Assembly: GCA_947460235.1 (NCBI GenBank)
Contig: CANHGK010000009.1
Location: forward strand, 1-64,000
Reading direction: 5' to 3'
DNA from: Paenibacillaceae bacterium
Lineage (GTDB): Bacteria > Bacillota > Bacilli > Paenibacillales > CANHGK01
Length of the DNA stretch: 64,000 nt
The stretch's first letter is position 1; every line of letters begins with the position of its first letter. Position numbers and translations under genes: made by a program. Shown one piece after another: positions 25,800-34,332 of the stretch. The notes under the pieces were generated by a model, which was not told the origin of the DNA, made no database searches, and was given only the letters and a program-made list of their open reading frames with translations.

Positions 25800-26222
25800 C
25801 TATTGTTTTGATGAAATTCGTTGTAATGCATCTCCAGCCATTTGGTCTGACTCTTCACGCACTGCCAAATCACCAATGGCAACTACGCCGCACAATTTTC
25901 CGCTACTTGTTACCGCCAAACGACGAACTTTCCATTTTGCCATTTGGATTGCAGCATCTTGAATACTAACGTCTTTATCGATCGAGCGAATTTCTGCGCT
26001 CATTACTTCTTTAATTTGAGTTTCCGGAGGGCGCTGTTCCGCAAAAATTCGCAACACGAGATCGCGATCCGTGACGACACCTACAAAATCACTTCCATTC
26101 ATGACCGGTAAAAATCCGATATCATGTTTGCGCATCATTTGAGCTGCCTCAATGACGGATTGATTCAAATTAATTGTAATTAACACATCCGTTGCCACTT
26201 CACCAATCGTTTTATTTGCCAT
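25800..26222 (-). CDS. CBS domain-pair protein
   Basis: A protein of 140 aa made of two CBS domains (about residues 7-60 and 72-125; GFLPVMNGSDFVGVVTDRD and KVRRLAVTSSGKLCGVVA are typical strand-helix cores) and a short polar tail. Such stand-alone pairs usually bind adenine nucleotides and act as sensors or regulators; several B. subtilis proteins (YhcV, YkuL) look alike. No effector domain is fused, so the partner is unknown. GGGGG precedes the ATG. It is transcribed alone, with a terminator directly after it. Confidence 0.85.
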   Translation of the reverse strand: MANKTIGEVATDVLITINLNQSVIEAAQMMRKHDIGFLPVMNGSDFVGVVTDRDLVLRIFAEQRPPETQIKEVMSAEIRSIDKDVSIQDAAIQMAKWKVRRLAVTSSGKLCGVVAIGDLAVREESDQMAGDALQRISSKQ

Positions 26223-26286
26223 TTATTAATCCCCCATCTTTCAATTGAATTCGAAAGATAGTATGAACCAATTTATAAAAAACCAT

Positions 26287-27471
26287 TCATGATGGATCAA
26301 TTACGAGCGACAAAAATACTTTGACCGCATACATTAAAGCTGATTCATCAATATTAAATTTGGGATGATGGTGCGGGAAAGTAGCTTCAATTTGGGCATT
26401 ACCAGCACCGACAAAAATAAAACAACCCGGCACCTTTTCTAAATAATACGCAAAATCTTCTCCTGCCATAACAGGAACTGCATTATCCCAGGAAATATCT
26501 TTAATATGTTTTGTTACTTTTTCTTGTACTCGCTGAACATGGTCTTTGTGATTGATTACACTCGGATACCCTCGATAATACGTGATATCTGCCTTTGCAC
26601 CATTCATTTCACAAATATGTTTCGTCATTTCTCGAACACGTTGTTCGGTATACGTTCGCGTTTCAGCATTAAAAGTACGAACTGTCCCATGTAAATTCGC
26701 ACGTTCGGCGATGACATTAAACGTATGTCCAGCATGCATTGATCCAATCGTTACAACGGCATGATCAAGCGGGTCAATATTTCGACTTACAATCGTCTGA
26801 AAAGCCTGAACAAGTGATGCGGCAACAACAATACTATCTACAGTTTGATGTGGCAATGCAGCATGTCCACCCCGCCCATGAATTTCAATCGAAAATTCGT
26901 CCACCGATGCAAGTAGTGCGCCTTCTTTAGAAGCGACGACACCAACGGGAATCGGTGTCCACAAATGAATTCCATACACACAATCAATTCCGTCCAGACA
27001 ACCACTTTCGATCATTCCTTTGGCCCCGCCAGGATTCACTTCTTCAGCAGGTTGAAATAATAAAGTAACGTTACCACTCCAAGCTTCTCGGTGTTTTGCG
27101 AGCCAACAAGCAACCGTAAGTAATGTGGCCGTATGCCCATCGTGTCCGCAAGCATGCATAATACCAGGCACTCGAGATTTATAATATACTTCTTTCTCAT
27201 CTTGAATCGGTAACGCGTCAATATCCGCACGAAGTGCAATATGTTTAGATGGTTTATTGGAATCGTTAAATGCATGTCCACTTAAGCGGCCTACAACCCC
27301 ATGTCCGCCAACATTAATCTCAACATCAATTCCCCATAACCGTAATTTTTCTGTGATCCAAGCAGCCGTCTTAGATTCGTGAAACGAGAGTTCAGGATGC
27401 ATATGCAAATGTCGACGCCATGAAATCAAATCTGAACGCAGCTCTTCTACCGAAGACCAATCGATTGTCAT
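26287..27471 (-). CDS. M20 family amidohydrolase
   Basis: A cytoplasmic metal-dependent amidohydrolase (394 aa) of the M20D/IAA-amino-acid-hydrolase group, related to N-acyl-L-amino acid amidohydrolases and hippurate hydrolases. Metal-binding and catalytic motifs are visible: HPELSFHE, MHACGHDGHTA and QPAEEVNPGGAKGMIE, then a dimerisation domain (GRGGHAALPHQTVD) and MAGEDFAYY with a final HHHPKFNIDE segment. The natural substrate cannot be told from sequence; N-acetyl-diaminopimelate deacetylase is unlikely because no dapD homologue is adjacent. GGAGG lies 9 bases before the ATG. Confidence 0.9.
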   Translation of the reverse strand: MTIDWSSVEELRSDLISWRRHLHMHPELSFHESKTAAWITEKLRLWGIDVEINVGGHGVVGRLSGHAFNDSNKPSKHIALRADIDALPIQDEKEVYYKSRVPGIMHACGHDGHTATLLTVACWLAKHREAWSGNVTLLFQPAEEVNPGGAKGMIESGCLDGIDCVYGIHLWTPIPVGVVASKEGALLASVDEFSIEIHGRGGHAALPHQTVDSIVVAASLVQAFQTIVSRNIDPLDHAVVTIGSMHAGHTFNVIAERANLHGTVRTFNAETRTYTEQRVREMTKHICEMNGAKADITYYRGYPSVINHKDHVQRVQEKVTKHIKDISWDNAVPVMAGEDFAYYLEKVPGCFIFVGAGNAQIEATFPHHHPKFNIDESALMYAVKVFLSLVIDPS

Positions 27472-27545
27472 CCTTATTTCCCTCCGAAAAACGTGATCAA
27501 TGTAATCATTTTAACAAATTACACACAAGGTTTCATCTATTCCTC

Positions 27546-27574
27546 TTGCACCTATTTCGTAAACATACTATCAT
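27546..27574 (+). promoter_or_regulatory. Candidate promoter for the yugN-like gene and ftsW
   Basis: TTGCAC (27546-27551) and TATCAT (27569-27574) are 17 bases apart on the plus strand; the start codon of the YugN-like gene is about 30 bases downstream. Confidence 0.5.
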
Positions 27575-27603
27575 GAAAAATGATTGAATCGAAGGAGGCG
27601 TTT

Positions 27604-27951
27604 GTGTTGATTTTAGACGTTAATGGATTGAAAGGCTTAAAATCAGAATTAGCTCATTTAGATGAAGTAGGCGATAAACTCGGTTTCATCCGTTGGCAAT
27701 GGGATTACTACCGCGCCACATACGACTTGAAATACGAAGATTCGAAAACAAATGAAGCGTATTTTCTTCGTGTTGATACGCGTGTGGAAACTGGTAAATT
27801 AGAAAACCCTGAAGCGATCCTAGTAATTGGTGATGCTTATATGGGCCGCGCAACGTTCCCACACGGTTTGGATTACGAATCAGCGGTACCAGATTCGATA
27901 CTTAAAGCTGCAAAACAGAAATTGAGTGATCTTAAGGCGGCGCTCGTTTAA
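27604..27951 (+). CDS. YugN-like family protein
   Basis: A small soluble protein (115 aa) with the core of the YugN-like family (PF08868): WQWDYYRATYDLKYED, then YFLRVDTRVETG and a FPHGLDYE block near the end. No function is known for the family. Translation probably begins at GTG 27604 or the adjacent TTG 27607, 5 and 8 bases after GGAGG; ATG 27580 lies before that site. The stop is 7 bases from the probable ftsW start. Confidence 0.82.
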   Translation: MLILDVNGLKGLKSELAHLDEVGDKLGFIRWQWDYYRATYDLKYEDSKTNEAYFLRVDTRVETGKLENPEAILVIGDAYMGRATFPHGLDYESAVPDSILKAAKQKLSDLKAALV

Positions 27952-27958
27952 GCGACCG

Positions 27959-29134
27959 ATGATCAATCGACAACCAGAAAATCGACAACCATTACGCCGG
28001 CAAACAGGTACCCATGCACTTTCGGGCACACCTGATTTCTTGTTTTTAATTCTTACGTTCGGAATCCTAGGTTTTGGAATTGCAATGGTTTTCAGTTCAA
28101 GTTCGATGACCGCGAGTTATACTTACCATGATATTTGGCACTTTTTTATCCGCCAAATGATATTCGCGGTTATCGGCGTTGCGCTTATGATTTTTATCAT
28201 GAAAACACCATTTGATTTGATCAAGCGAGTGCATCGACTTTATTTAATTGGTTGTATCGGAATGTTGGTTCTCGTCCTTTTGATTGGTTCCAAAGTCAAT
28301 GGTGCTCGAAGTTGGTTTGGTTTTGGTTCTTTTGGTATTCAACCAACAGAATTCGCTAAACTTGGATTAATCATGTATCTTGCCGCATTTATAAGCAAGA
28401 AAGGTGATAAATACCGATTTTTCAAAGAAGGCTTATTAAAGACAATCATAGTTACAGGGCTAATCTGTGGACTTGTCATTTTACAACCCGATTTAGGCGG
28501 TGTAATCATTATTGCACTCACTGCTTATATCGTTATGTTTGTTGGGGGAGCAAACTTCAAACAATTTGTGATGCTAACGGTGGCAGGTGTAATTCTTCTT
28601 TTAATTATAGGAATGGGCTACATGTTAACTCATCCGGATTTCTTACATAGTTATCGTGTTGCGCGTTTTACTGCGTTTATCGATCCATGGAATGACCCGC
28701 AAAAAACCGGGTATCACATCATTCAATCATTGTTCGCTTTTGCACATGGAAATATCATTGGTACTGGTTTCGGTCAAAGCATCCAAAAATTACACTACCT
28801 TCCAGAGGCGCACAACGACTTTATTTTTGCGATTATCGGAGAAGAATTCGGATTTTTGGGGACTTCATTATTTCTTATTGCATATGCATGTTTTATTTTA
28901 CGCGGATATATTTTATCTATGCGCTGCAGAGATGCCTTTGGTTCACTTGTAGGTATTGGAATTATGACTTGTATAATGGTGCAATCCATCGTCAATCTAT
29001 TTGGCGTTAGCGGACTAATCCCACTCACCGGTGTCACGCTTCCGTTAATAAGTTATGGGGGCTCTTCATTAATTGTGACGCTAATGGGTGTTGGTATTAT
29101 TTTGAATGCATCCCGACAAGACAAGAGCAATTAA
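27959..29134 (+). CDS. FtsW/RodA/SpoVE family lipid II polymerase (SEDS protein)
   Basis: A membrane glycosyltransferase of 391 aa with about ten transmembrane helices. It polymerises lipid II into peptidoglycan strands in division, elongation or spore cortex formation. The typical segments GSRSWxGxGxFxIQPxEFxKL (seen as FGFGSFGIQPTEFAKL), LQPDLGG, YLPEAHNDFIFAIIGEEFGF and PLISYGGSSL are present. The overall pattern is closest to FtsW/SpoVE rather than RodA, but which one is not certain, since no partner penicillin-binding protein lies nearby. The start has no strong ribosome site; a GTG at 27926 overlapping the upstream gene is the alternative. Confidence 0.92.
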   Translation: MINRQPENRQPLRRQTGTHALSGTPDFLFLILTFGILGFGIAMVFSSSSMTASYTYHDIWHFFIRQMIFAVIGVALMIFIMKTPFDLIKRVHRLYLIGCIGMLVLVLLIGSKVNGARSWFGFGSFGIQPTEFAKLGLIMYLAAFISKKGDKYRFFKEGLLKTIIVTGLICGLVILQPDLGGVIIIALTAYIVMFVGGANFKQFVMLTVAGVILLLIIGMGYMLTHPDFLHSYRVARFTAFIDPWNDPQKTGYHIIQSLFAFAHGNIIGTGFGQSIQKLHYLPEAHNDFIFAIIGEEFGFLGTSLFLIAYACFILRGYILSMRCRDAFGSLVGIGIMTCIMVQSIVNLFGVSGLIPLTGVTLPLISYGGSSLIVTLMGVGIILNASRQDKSN

Positions 29135-29135
29135 T

Positions 29136-29163
29136 AAAGGGCACCATATAGGTGCCCTTTTGA
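29136..29163. terminator. Terminator after ftsW-type gene
   Basis: AAAGGGCACC and GGTGCCCTTTT form a 10-bp hairpin with flanking A and T runs, 2 bases after the plus-strand stop; it can also serve the minus-strand Asp23-like gene. Confidence 0.9.
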
Positions 29164-29182
29164 TTTGACATTAAGATAAAAA

Positions 29183-29596
29183 TTAACGTACACGTTGTTC
29201 AATTTGAGTAGGGGCAGGTGCCTCTTCCTCTTTTGAAGATTTAGGCGATTCCATGCGAACACTTTCAACTTTCACGTTCACTTCTTTAACTGTTAATCCT
29301 GTCATACTTTCAACTTGATCACGAATGTTTTCTTGCAACTGTAGACATACATCTTGAATTTTGGAACCATATTGAACTTCTACACGAATATCAATAATGG
29401 CTTCATACTGACCTACTTCAACGGAAACACCGCGATGTGGTCCCTTACCGTTAAATTGTTTTTTTAAGTCTTCGATAAATGCACCAACCGTACTTGTAAT
29501 GCCTGGAGTTTCTTCCGCGGCAATGCGTGCAATGGTTGCAACAACATCATCCGCAATACGTATTACGCCACCTTGAACTGCCAACGTATCCTGCAT
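29183..29596 (-). CDS. Asp23/Gls24 family protein (copy 2)
   Basis: A second Asp23/Gls24 family protein (137 aa). The core RIADDVVATIARIAAEETPGI and the C-terminal TGLTVKEVNVKVESV motif are shared with the copy at 3903-4325, with an acidic, Pro-rich tail ending QIEQRVR, similar to the ending of the first copy. It is not accompanied by amaP here and stands alone between convergent and divergent plus-strand genes. B. subtilis also has two such proteins (YqhY and YloU). AAAGGAGGG lies just before the ATG. Confidence 0.9.
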   Translation of the reverse strand: MQDTLAVQGGVIRIADDVVATIARIAAEETPGITSTVGAFIEDLKKQFNGKGPHRGVSVEVGQYEAIIDIRVEVQYGSKIQDVCLQLQENIRDQVESMTGLTVKEVNVKVESVRMESPKSSKEEEAPAPTQIEQRVR

Positions 29597-29628
29597 ATGA
29601 ACAACCCTCCTTTATCAATACTAATTGA

Positions 29629-29656
29629 ATTGTATCACGCAGGATCCGAATCGAAA
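29629..29656 (-). promoter_or_regulatory. Candidate promoter for Asp23 copy 2
   Basis: TTTCGA (29651-29656) and TACAAT (29629-29634) on the minus strand are 16 bases apart, about 33 bases above the start codon. Confidence 0.4.
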
Positions 29657-29677
29657 ACTATCTTTGGAGGAATATTT

Positions 29678-30772
29678 ATGCGAACGAAAATTTTTTATGT
29701 GATTTTATTATTAACATTTTTATTTAGTGCATGGGTACATTTTTCAAATCCGCCATTCGTCCCTTCGCTCGTCTCATTTTCAGTTCTGTGTGTAGCAATC
29801 GTATTTTCCGCAGGCTTGCTCGGTCAAGCTACCGAATCAGTTGCACATTATGCAGGTGAGCGGCTTGGTGGTTTTCTGAATGCAACATTTGGAAATGCTG
29901 CCGAATTAATTATTGCCATTTTTCTTGTCAAAGAAGGGTTGTTTGATCTGGTAAAAGCAAGTATCACTGGATCAATCATCGGAAATATGTTACTCGTGCT
30001 TGGCTTAAGCGTATTTGTCGGCGGAATCAAACATCGTGTTCAATATTTTAATGTGAACTTAGCTTCTCACAATAGTTCCCTAATGATGCTTGCATTACTT
30101 GCATTGTTTATTCCCACGTCTCTTGCAAGTCGTTTTGAAGAAGACGGCATTGGCCGATTCAGCATGATCATTGCGGTCGCATTAATTATTGCGTATATCT
30201 TGTGGCTCGTCTTCTCCATGATTACACATCGCACGCATTTTACAACTGAACATCCTTCTAATCCCGCAATACTTGTTGAAGGAGAACAGCTTAAGGATGA
30301 ACAGGCCGAATGGGGAAAATGGACGTCCATCGCAATTTTAAGCGGAGCGACGGTTCTAATCGCTTTTCTAAGTGAGTGGTTCGTTCATACAATTGAACCC
30401 GTAGCGCACGAATTAGGCTTATCTGACTTGTTTGTAGGGGCAATTGTAATTGCGATCATCGGAAATGCTGCCGAACATAGTGCAGCAGTCTTGATGGCCT
30501 GGAAAAACCGGATCGGTGCTTCCGTTGAAATTTCAATTGGTAGTAGTTTGCAAATCGCCCTTTTTGTTGCCCCTATTCTTGTACTTGTAAGTTTCTTTAT
30601 GGGTAAACCAATGGACATGGTCTTCTCCATGCCTGAGTTAATTGCAATCGCTGTTTCCGTTTTTATTGCGAAATCAATTTCCCAAGATGGTGAAACAAAC
30701 TGGTTTGAAGGTGCACTGTTACTTCTCGTCTATATCATATTAAGTTGTGCGTTTTTCTGGATTAAAGCCTAA
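29678..30772 (+). CDS. Calcium/proton antiporter (CaCA family, ChaA/YfkE-like)
   Basis: A membrane antiporter of 364 aa with about eleven transmembrane helices that exports Ca2+ in exchange for protons. The two alpha-repeats carry the ion-binding motifs: GFLNATFGNAAELIIA in the first half and AIIGNAAEHSAAVLMA in the second. A short acidic cytoplasmic loop (EGEQLKDEQAEWGKW) joins the halves. Overall it closely follows B. subtilis ChaA (YfkE). The start at 29678 is fixed by GGAGG 7 bases upstream; the open frame extends further 5' without a site. Confidence 0.93.
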   Translation: MRTKIFYVILLLTFLFSAWVHFSNPPFVPSLVSFSVLCVAIVFSAGLLGQATESVAHYAGERLGGFLNATFGNAAELIIAIFLVKEGLFDLVKASITGSIIGNMLLVLGLSVFVGGIKHRVQYFNVNLASHNSSLMMLALLALFIPTSLASRFEEDGIGRFSMIIAVALIIAYILWLVFSMITHRTHFTTEHPSNPAILVEGEQLKDEQAEWGKWTSIAILSGATVLIAFLSEWFVHTIEPVAHELGLSDLFVGAIVIAIIGNAAEHSAAVLMAWKNRIGASVEISIGSSLQIALFVAPILVLVSFFMGKPMDMVFSMPELIAIAVSVFIAKSISQDGETNWFEGALLLLVYIILSCAFFWIKA

Positions 30773-30778
30773 GTTCAC

Positions 30779-30832
30779 AAAAGCCCGATCTGACATCACG
30801 TTTTTACGAACGTGAAATCAGAACGGGCTTTT
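30779..30832. terminator. Bidirectional terminator between antiporter and ylaN
   Basis: A long interrupted stem (AAAAGCCCG, TCTGA and TCACGTT blocks pair with AACGTGA, TCAGA and CGGGCTTTTT) ends in eight T residues on the plus strand and has an A run on the other side. It serves the plus-strand antiporter and the minus-strand ylaN-like gene. Confidence 0.9.
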
Positions 30833-30848
30833 TTTTGAGAACTGAACA

Positions 30849-31148
30849 TTAAGCTTGTGCATTTTTCTGAATTTGTTCCATCGCTTCATAAAGCTTCGCC
30901 AAATTCAATTCAAGGGTATGCAACATTTGTTTTCCTGTTCGTTCCGGCAATAAACCAGAGCGAACATTAAAATCAATAACACGTGAAAATCCGTACATCT
31001 GCGTATCTAAAACTTCCTCATATAACGGACATTTCCGTGTGTTCAAGTTCGCTAACTGTACTTCAATTAAGTTTTCGATACGTTTTGCATCGGCAACCAA
31101 TTGATTATGGATGCACTCCATTTGTTCAGCAGACCATTGGATAGACAA
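30849..31148 (-). CDS. ylaN: YlaN family protein (UPF0358/DUF1507)
   Basis: A helical protein of 99 aa that matches YlaN (B. subtilis 93 aa): LVADAKRIENLIEVQLANL, then CPLYEEVLDTQMYGFSR and a GLLPERTGKQML segment. YlaN is needed for growth under some conditions and has been linked to iron: it binds Fe(II) and interacts with Fur in S. aureus. The start TTG at 31148 was chosen because AGGAGG lies 9 bases upstream; the frame is open further to a GTG at 31184, which would lie before that site. Confidence 0.88.
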   Translation of the reverse strand: MSIQWSAEQMECIHNQLVADAKRIENLIEVQLANLNTRKCPLYEEVLDTQMYGFSRVIDFNVRSGLLPERTGKQMLHTLELNLAKLYEAMEQIQKNAQA

Positions 31149-31209
31149 CGGGACATCCCTCCTATTCTGGCACTCTGTTTCCACGTATCAGTTTATGACA
31201 AACTCAAAC

Positions 31210-32325
31210 TTATTGCAATTGATCAGGATTCAGTCCAAGTAATTCAGGGATGACGAAAATGCCATCTTTACGAATGAGAACATCATCAAAATACAATTCA
31301 CCACCACCATACTCCGGACGTTGAATAAGTACTAAATCCCAATGAATCGATGAACGATTTCCATTATCCGCTTCTTCATACGCTTGACCAGGTGTGAAAT
31401 GAATTGAACCAGCTATTTTCTCATCAAATAATATATCCTTCATCGGATGCAAAATATCTGGATGAAAACCAACCGCAAATTCCCCAATAAAACGTGCACC
31501 GGCATCTGTATCCAATATTTCATTCAAACGTTGCGTGTTTGAAGATGTCGCGTTTACGATTTTTCCGTTCTCAAATGTTAAACTAACTTGATCAAACGTT
31601 GCCCCATGATACAGTGTAGATGCATTGTACGTAATTACACCATTCACTGAATCGATCACTGGAGATGTGAACACTTCACCGTCTGGAATGTTCATTTTAC
31701 CATCGCATTTAATTGATGGTATCCCTTTGATTGAAAACGTCAAATCAGTACCAGGTGATATGATATGCACACGATCCGTGCGATCCATTAATTCTTTTAG
31801 CGGTGTCATCGCAGTAGACATTTTTGCATAATCAAGGGTGCAGACTTTAAAATAAAAATCTTCAAATTGTTCGGTACTCATTTGCGCAAGCTGAGCCATC
31901 GACGGATTTGGGTAGCGCAAAATAACCCATTTTGTATGTTTGACACGTTGCTCTAAATGAACTGGTTTGACGACCAACTCCGTATAAGCTTTCATCGTTT
32001 CAGCGGGTACATCTGACATTTCGCTAACATTTTCCCCAGCACGAACACCGATAAAACATTGCATTTGCTTCATTCGTCCAAGTTCGATTTCACCTTGAAT
32101 TTTTAATTGTTCACGATTTGCACCGCGCAACCAATTACGAACGACTCTAGGATCATTTAATTGCACAAAAGGATTACCACCCGCTGCATATACCTCTGCA
32201 ATCAAACAGCGTACCAATTCTGGTACGCTGCCGGTTGCTTCGATCAATACATTTTCACCGGGTTGCACTGCACATGAGTAATGTACAAGACGTTGTGCTA
32301 ACACTTGTAAACGTTGATCAAACAT
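31210..32325 (-). CDS. M29 family metallo-aminopeptidase
   Basis: An aminopeptidase of 371 aa of the M29 (AmpS/PepS/aminopeptidase T) family, a two-metal cytoplasmic enzyme that removes N-terminal residues from short peptides. The probable ligands lie in the C-terminal half: E in GEVFTSPVIDS, E in FIGEFAVGFHP, H in AGSIHFTPGQAYEE and H-x-D in SSIHWDLVLIQ. Length is slightly shorter than the usual 410 aa because the N-terminal part is trimmed. GGAGG precedes the ATG by 8 bases. It may be co-transcribed with the GGDEF gene 24 bases upstream. Confidence 0.92.
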   Translation of the reverse strand: MFDQRLQVLAQRLVHYSCAVQPGENVLIEATGSVPELVRCLIAEVYAAGGNPFVQLNDPRVVRNWLRGANREQLKIQGEIELGRMKQMQCFIGVRAGENVSEMSDVPAETMKAYTELVVKPVHLEQRVKHTKWVILRYPNPSMAQLAQMSTEQFEDFYFKVCTLDYAKMSTAMTPLKELMDRTDRVHIISPGTDLTFSIKGIPSIKCDGKMNIPDGEVFTSPVIDSVNGVITYNASTLYHGATFDQVSLTFENGKIVNATSSNTQRLNEILDTDAGARFIGEFAVGFHPDILHPMKDILFDEKIAGSIHFTPGQAYEEADNGNRSSIHWDLVLIQRPEYGGGELYFDDVLIRKDGIFVIPELLGLNPDQLQ

Positions 32326-32349
32326 ATTTGATTCCTCCGAAATTGTTAA

Positions 32350-34302
32350 TTAACCAATTTTCACTTGGTTACGACCACCATGTTTCGCTTGATAAAGCGC
32401 CATATCCGCTTTATAGAAAATTGCTTCTACCGTTAGCTTTTCCGTTGAATTGCGCTGCCATACAGAGATACCGCTAGAAATCGTCACTTTCGGTTCCGTT
32501 TCTTCCATCACGCGTACCCGAATGCGCTCTGCAATACGGAGTGCTTGTTCTACCAGAACGCCAGGTAGGTAGATCGCCATTTCTTCTCCGCCCCAACGAG
32601 CGGCAATATCACCTTCACGAATACTCGTTTTAATGATATTCGAAACTTGTTTCAAAATCTCATCACCAATTTGATGACCATACGTGTCATTCACTTTTTT
32701 GAAGTGATCGACGTCGACCATGATAAGCGTACCGCAAGCATCACGTTTTAACATGATACCCATCTGCTCGTCAAGGTAGTGACGCGCAAACAATTTGGTT
32801 AAGTTATCCGTAATAACCATTCTACGCACTTCGGCATGAAGTGATGCATTCGTCATTGCCAAACTGATATGACTTGCCAAAACTTGCAATAACTTAAACT
32901 TCTCATAAGTGAAATAATCTTGACGTTTATCTGAGATAAAGATAATCCCTTGTACTTCACCATTCACACGGATTGGTGACGAAATCAACGATCTCGAATT
33001 TGTCGCTACCATGTAACGAACTTCAAGTGAGTTCTGTAAACGATACTTATTCACATCCGTTACGAATACAGGCTCTTTCGTTACCGTCATTTGGTTGAAT
33101 ACTTCTTGTTGACTAATAAACTGCTCTTCCATGAAAGAAGTTAAATTCGAAGATAGTAGCGTTGCGCGCTCTGGATCTTGTTCCAGTTGAACAATACAAC
33201 TATAGTCTGCACCAAATGTTTTTGTTAATTCGGTTGAAGCAAGGTTCAAAATATCACTTAATTTCAAACTTTGATTCAAACGATGATTAATTTCATTAAT
33301 AATCCGAAGTTCATTAATCAAAACGTTGGACGCTTCATAAAGCTTCGCATTTTCAAATGCGATCCCCGCAGTATCCGCCAACATCGAAATAAATTGAATA
33401 TCCGGCATTTCAAGTTTTAACGTTGCAGAATTTAACGTCAATACTCCGTATACTCCTTGTTTTCCGCAAAGAGGTGTCGCCATAAAAAATGTGTTGCCGC
33501 CTTGTGCTTTGTTGGCATCTACAACGGTTTGACCTTCCATAAATGCACGTGTCATCGGATCAGTTTCGTCATTATTGAAAACCATCGGTTTTACTGGAAT
33601 GATCGTACTTTGATAGTCAGTTGACAAGAATAAATCTAATGTCATCGACGGATACAACAAACGAATATTCGAAATGACTTCTGAAAGGACAGAGTCCACA
33701 TCGATTGTCGAATACAACTTTTTCGTACACTGAAACAAAATGTCTTTGCGTTTCGCTTCAAGTGCAATTTGATTGTGTTTATCTCTTAATTCCGTATTCG
33801 CTTTATTCGTTTGCTCATGAATGACATATTGATGGAATGAAATCGCAAGCGATTTCAACAAAGCCAATTGTTGCTCTTTTTTGTCAGATGGATGGACGAA
33901 CCAACCCAAAATAACCAGTGAATCATTACCGCGGAATTGAACAGGGACTGCGAGTGAACGCAAGTTCTGCAATTTCCCTTGATGATGTGTATCTGGGTCT
34001 AAAACAACAGATTGGAATGACTCTGTCGTTTGCGAAATCGCATTGTTTCCCAATGTTAACGCATTCCAGGTTCCTTCACTTTGGAACTGAGAATCATCAA
34101 CAATGGACTGCAAAGACGCATCTTGGAAAAACAAATGATGGTCTACCTGAAACCCACTAGAATCGCACAACACTAACAACCCCTCTGACATAAATGCCTG
34201 AGCGGATAAATAAGTGAGCCACTGCTTAAAGTGGTTTCGGATTTGCGATTGGTCCATGAGTCTAATTTCTTGGTTAATCTCAATCGGCAACACATTTTTC
34301 AA
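32350..34302 (-). CDS. GAF-domain diguanylate cyclase
   Basis: A soluble protein of 650 aa with a GAF-like N-terminal region (about residues 20-170), two further GAF domains (about 195-330 and 345-485) and a C-terminal GGDEF domain (about 490-650). It probably makes cyclic di-GMP in response to a small molecule or redox signal. The active-site loop reads GGEEM (G571-M575), with Met in place of the usual Phe; an inhibitory-site RxxD (R562-D565) lies 5 residues before it and the metal-binding VDVDHFKKVNDTYGH segment is intact, so activity is likely. The TTG start follows GGAGG by 9 bases. It separates ftsY from the peptidase gene. Confidence 0.9.
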   Translation of the reverse strand: MKNVLPIEINQEIRLMDQSQIRNHFKQWLTYLSAQAFMSEGLLVLCDSSGFQVDHHLFFQDASLQSIVDDSQFQSEGTWNALTLGNNAISQTTESFQSVVLDPDTHHQGKLQNLRSLAVPVQFRGNDSLVILGWFVHPSDKKEQQLALLKSLAISFHQYVIHEQTNKANTELRDKHNQIALEAKRKDILFQCTKKLYSTIDVDSVLSEVISNIRLLYPSMTLDLFLSTDYQSTIIPVKPMVFNNDETDPMTRAFMEGQTVVDANKAQGGNTFFMATPLCGKQGVYGVLTLNSATLKLEMPDIQFISMLADTAGIAFENAKLYEASNVLINELRIINEINHRLNQSLKLSDILNLASTELTKTFGADYSCIVQLEQDPERATLLSSNLTSFMEEQFISQQEVFNQMTVTKEPVFVTDVNKYRLQNSLEVRYMVATNSRSLISSPIRVNGEVQGIIFISDKRQDYFTYEKFKLLQVLASHISLAMTNASLHAEVRRMVITDNLTKLFARHYLDEQMGIMLKRDACGTLIMVDVDHFKKVNDTYGHQIGDEILKQVSNIIKTSIREGDIAARWGGEEMAIYLPGVLVEQALRIAERIRVRVMEETEPKVTISSGISVWQRNSTEKLTVEAIFYKADMALYQAKHGGRNQVKIG

Positions 34303-34332
34303 GTGAATCGCCCTCCCTTATGTCGTCAAAAG

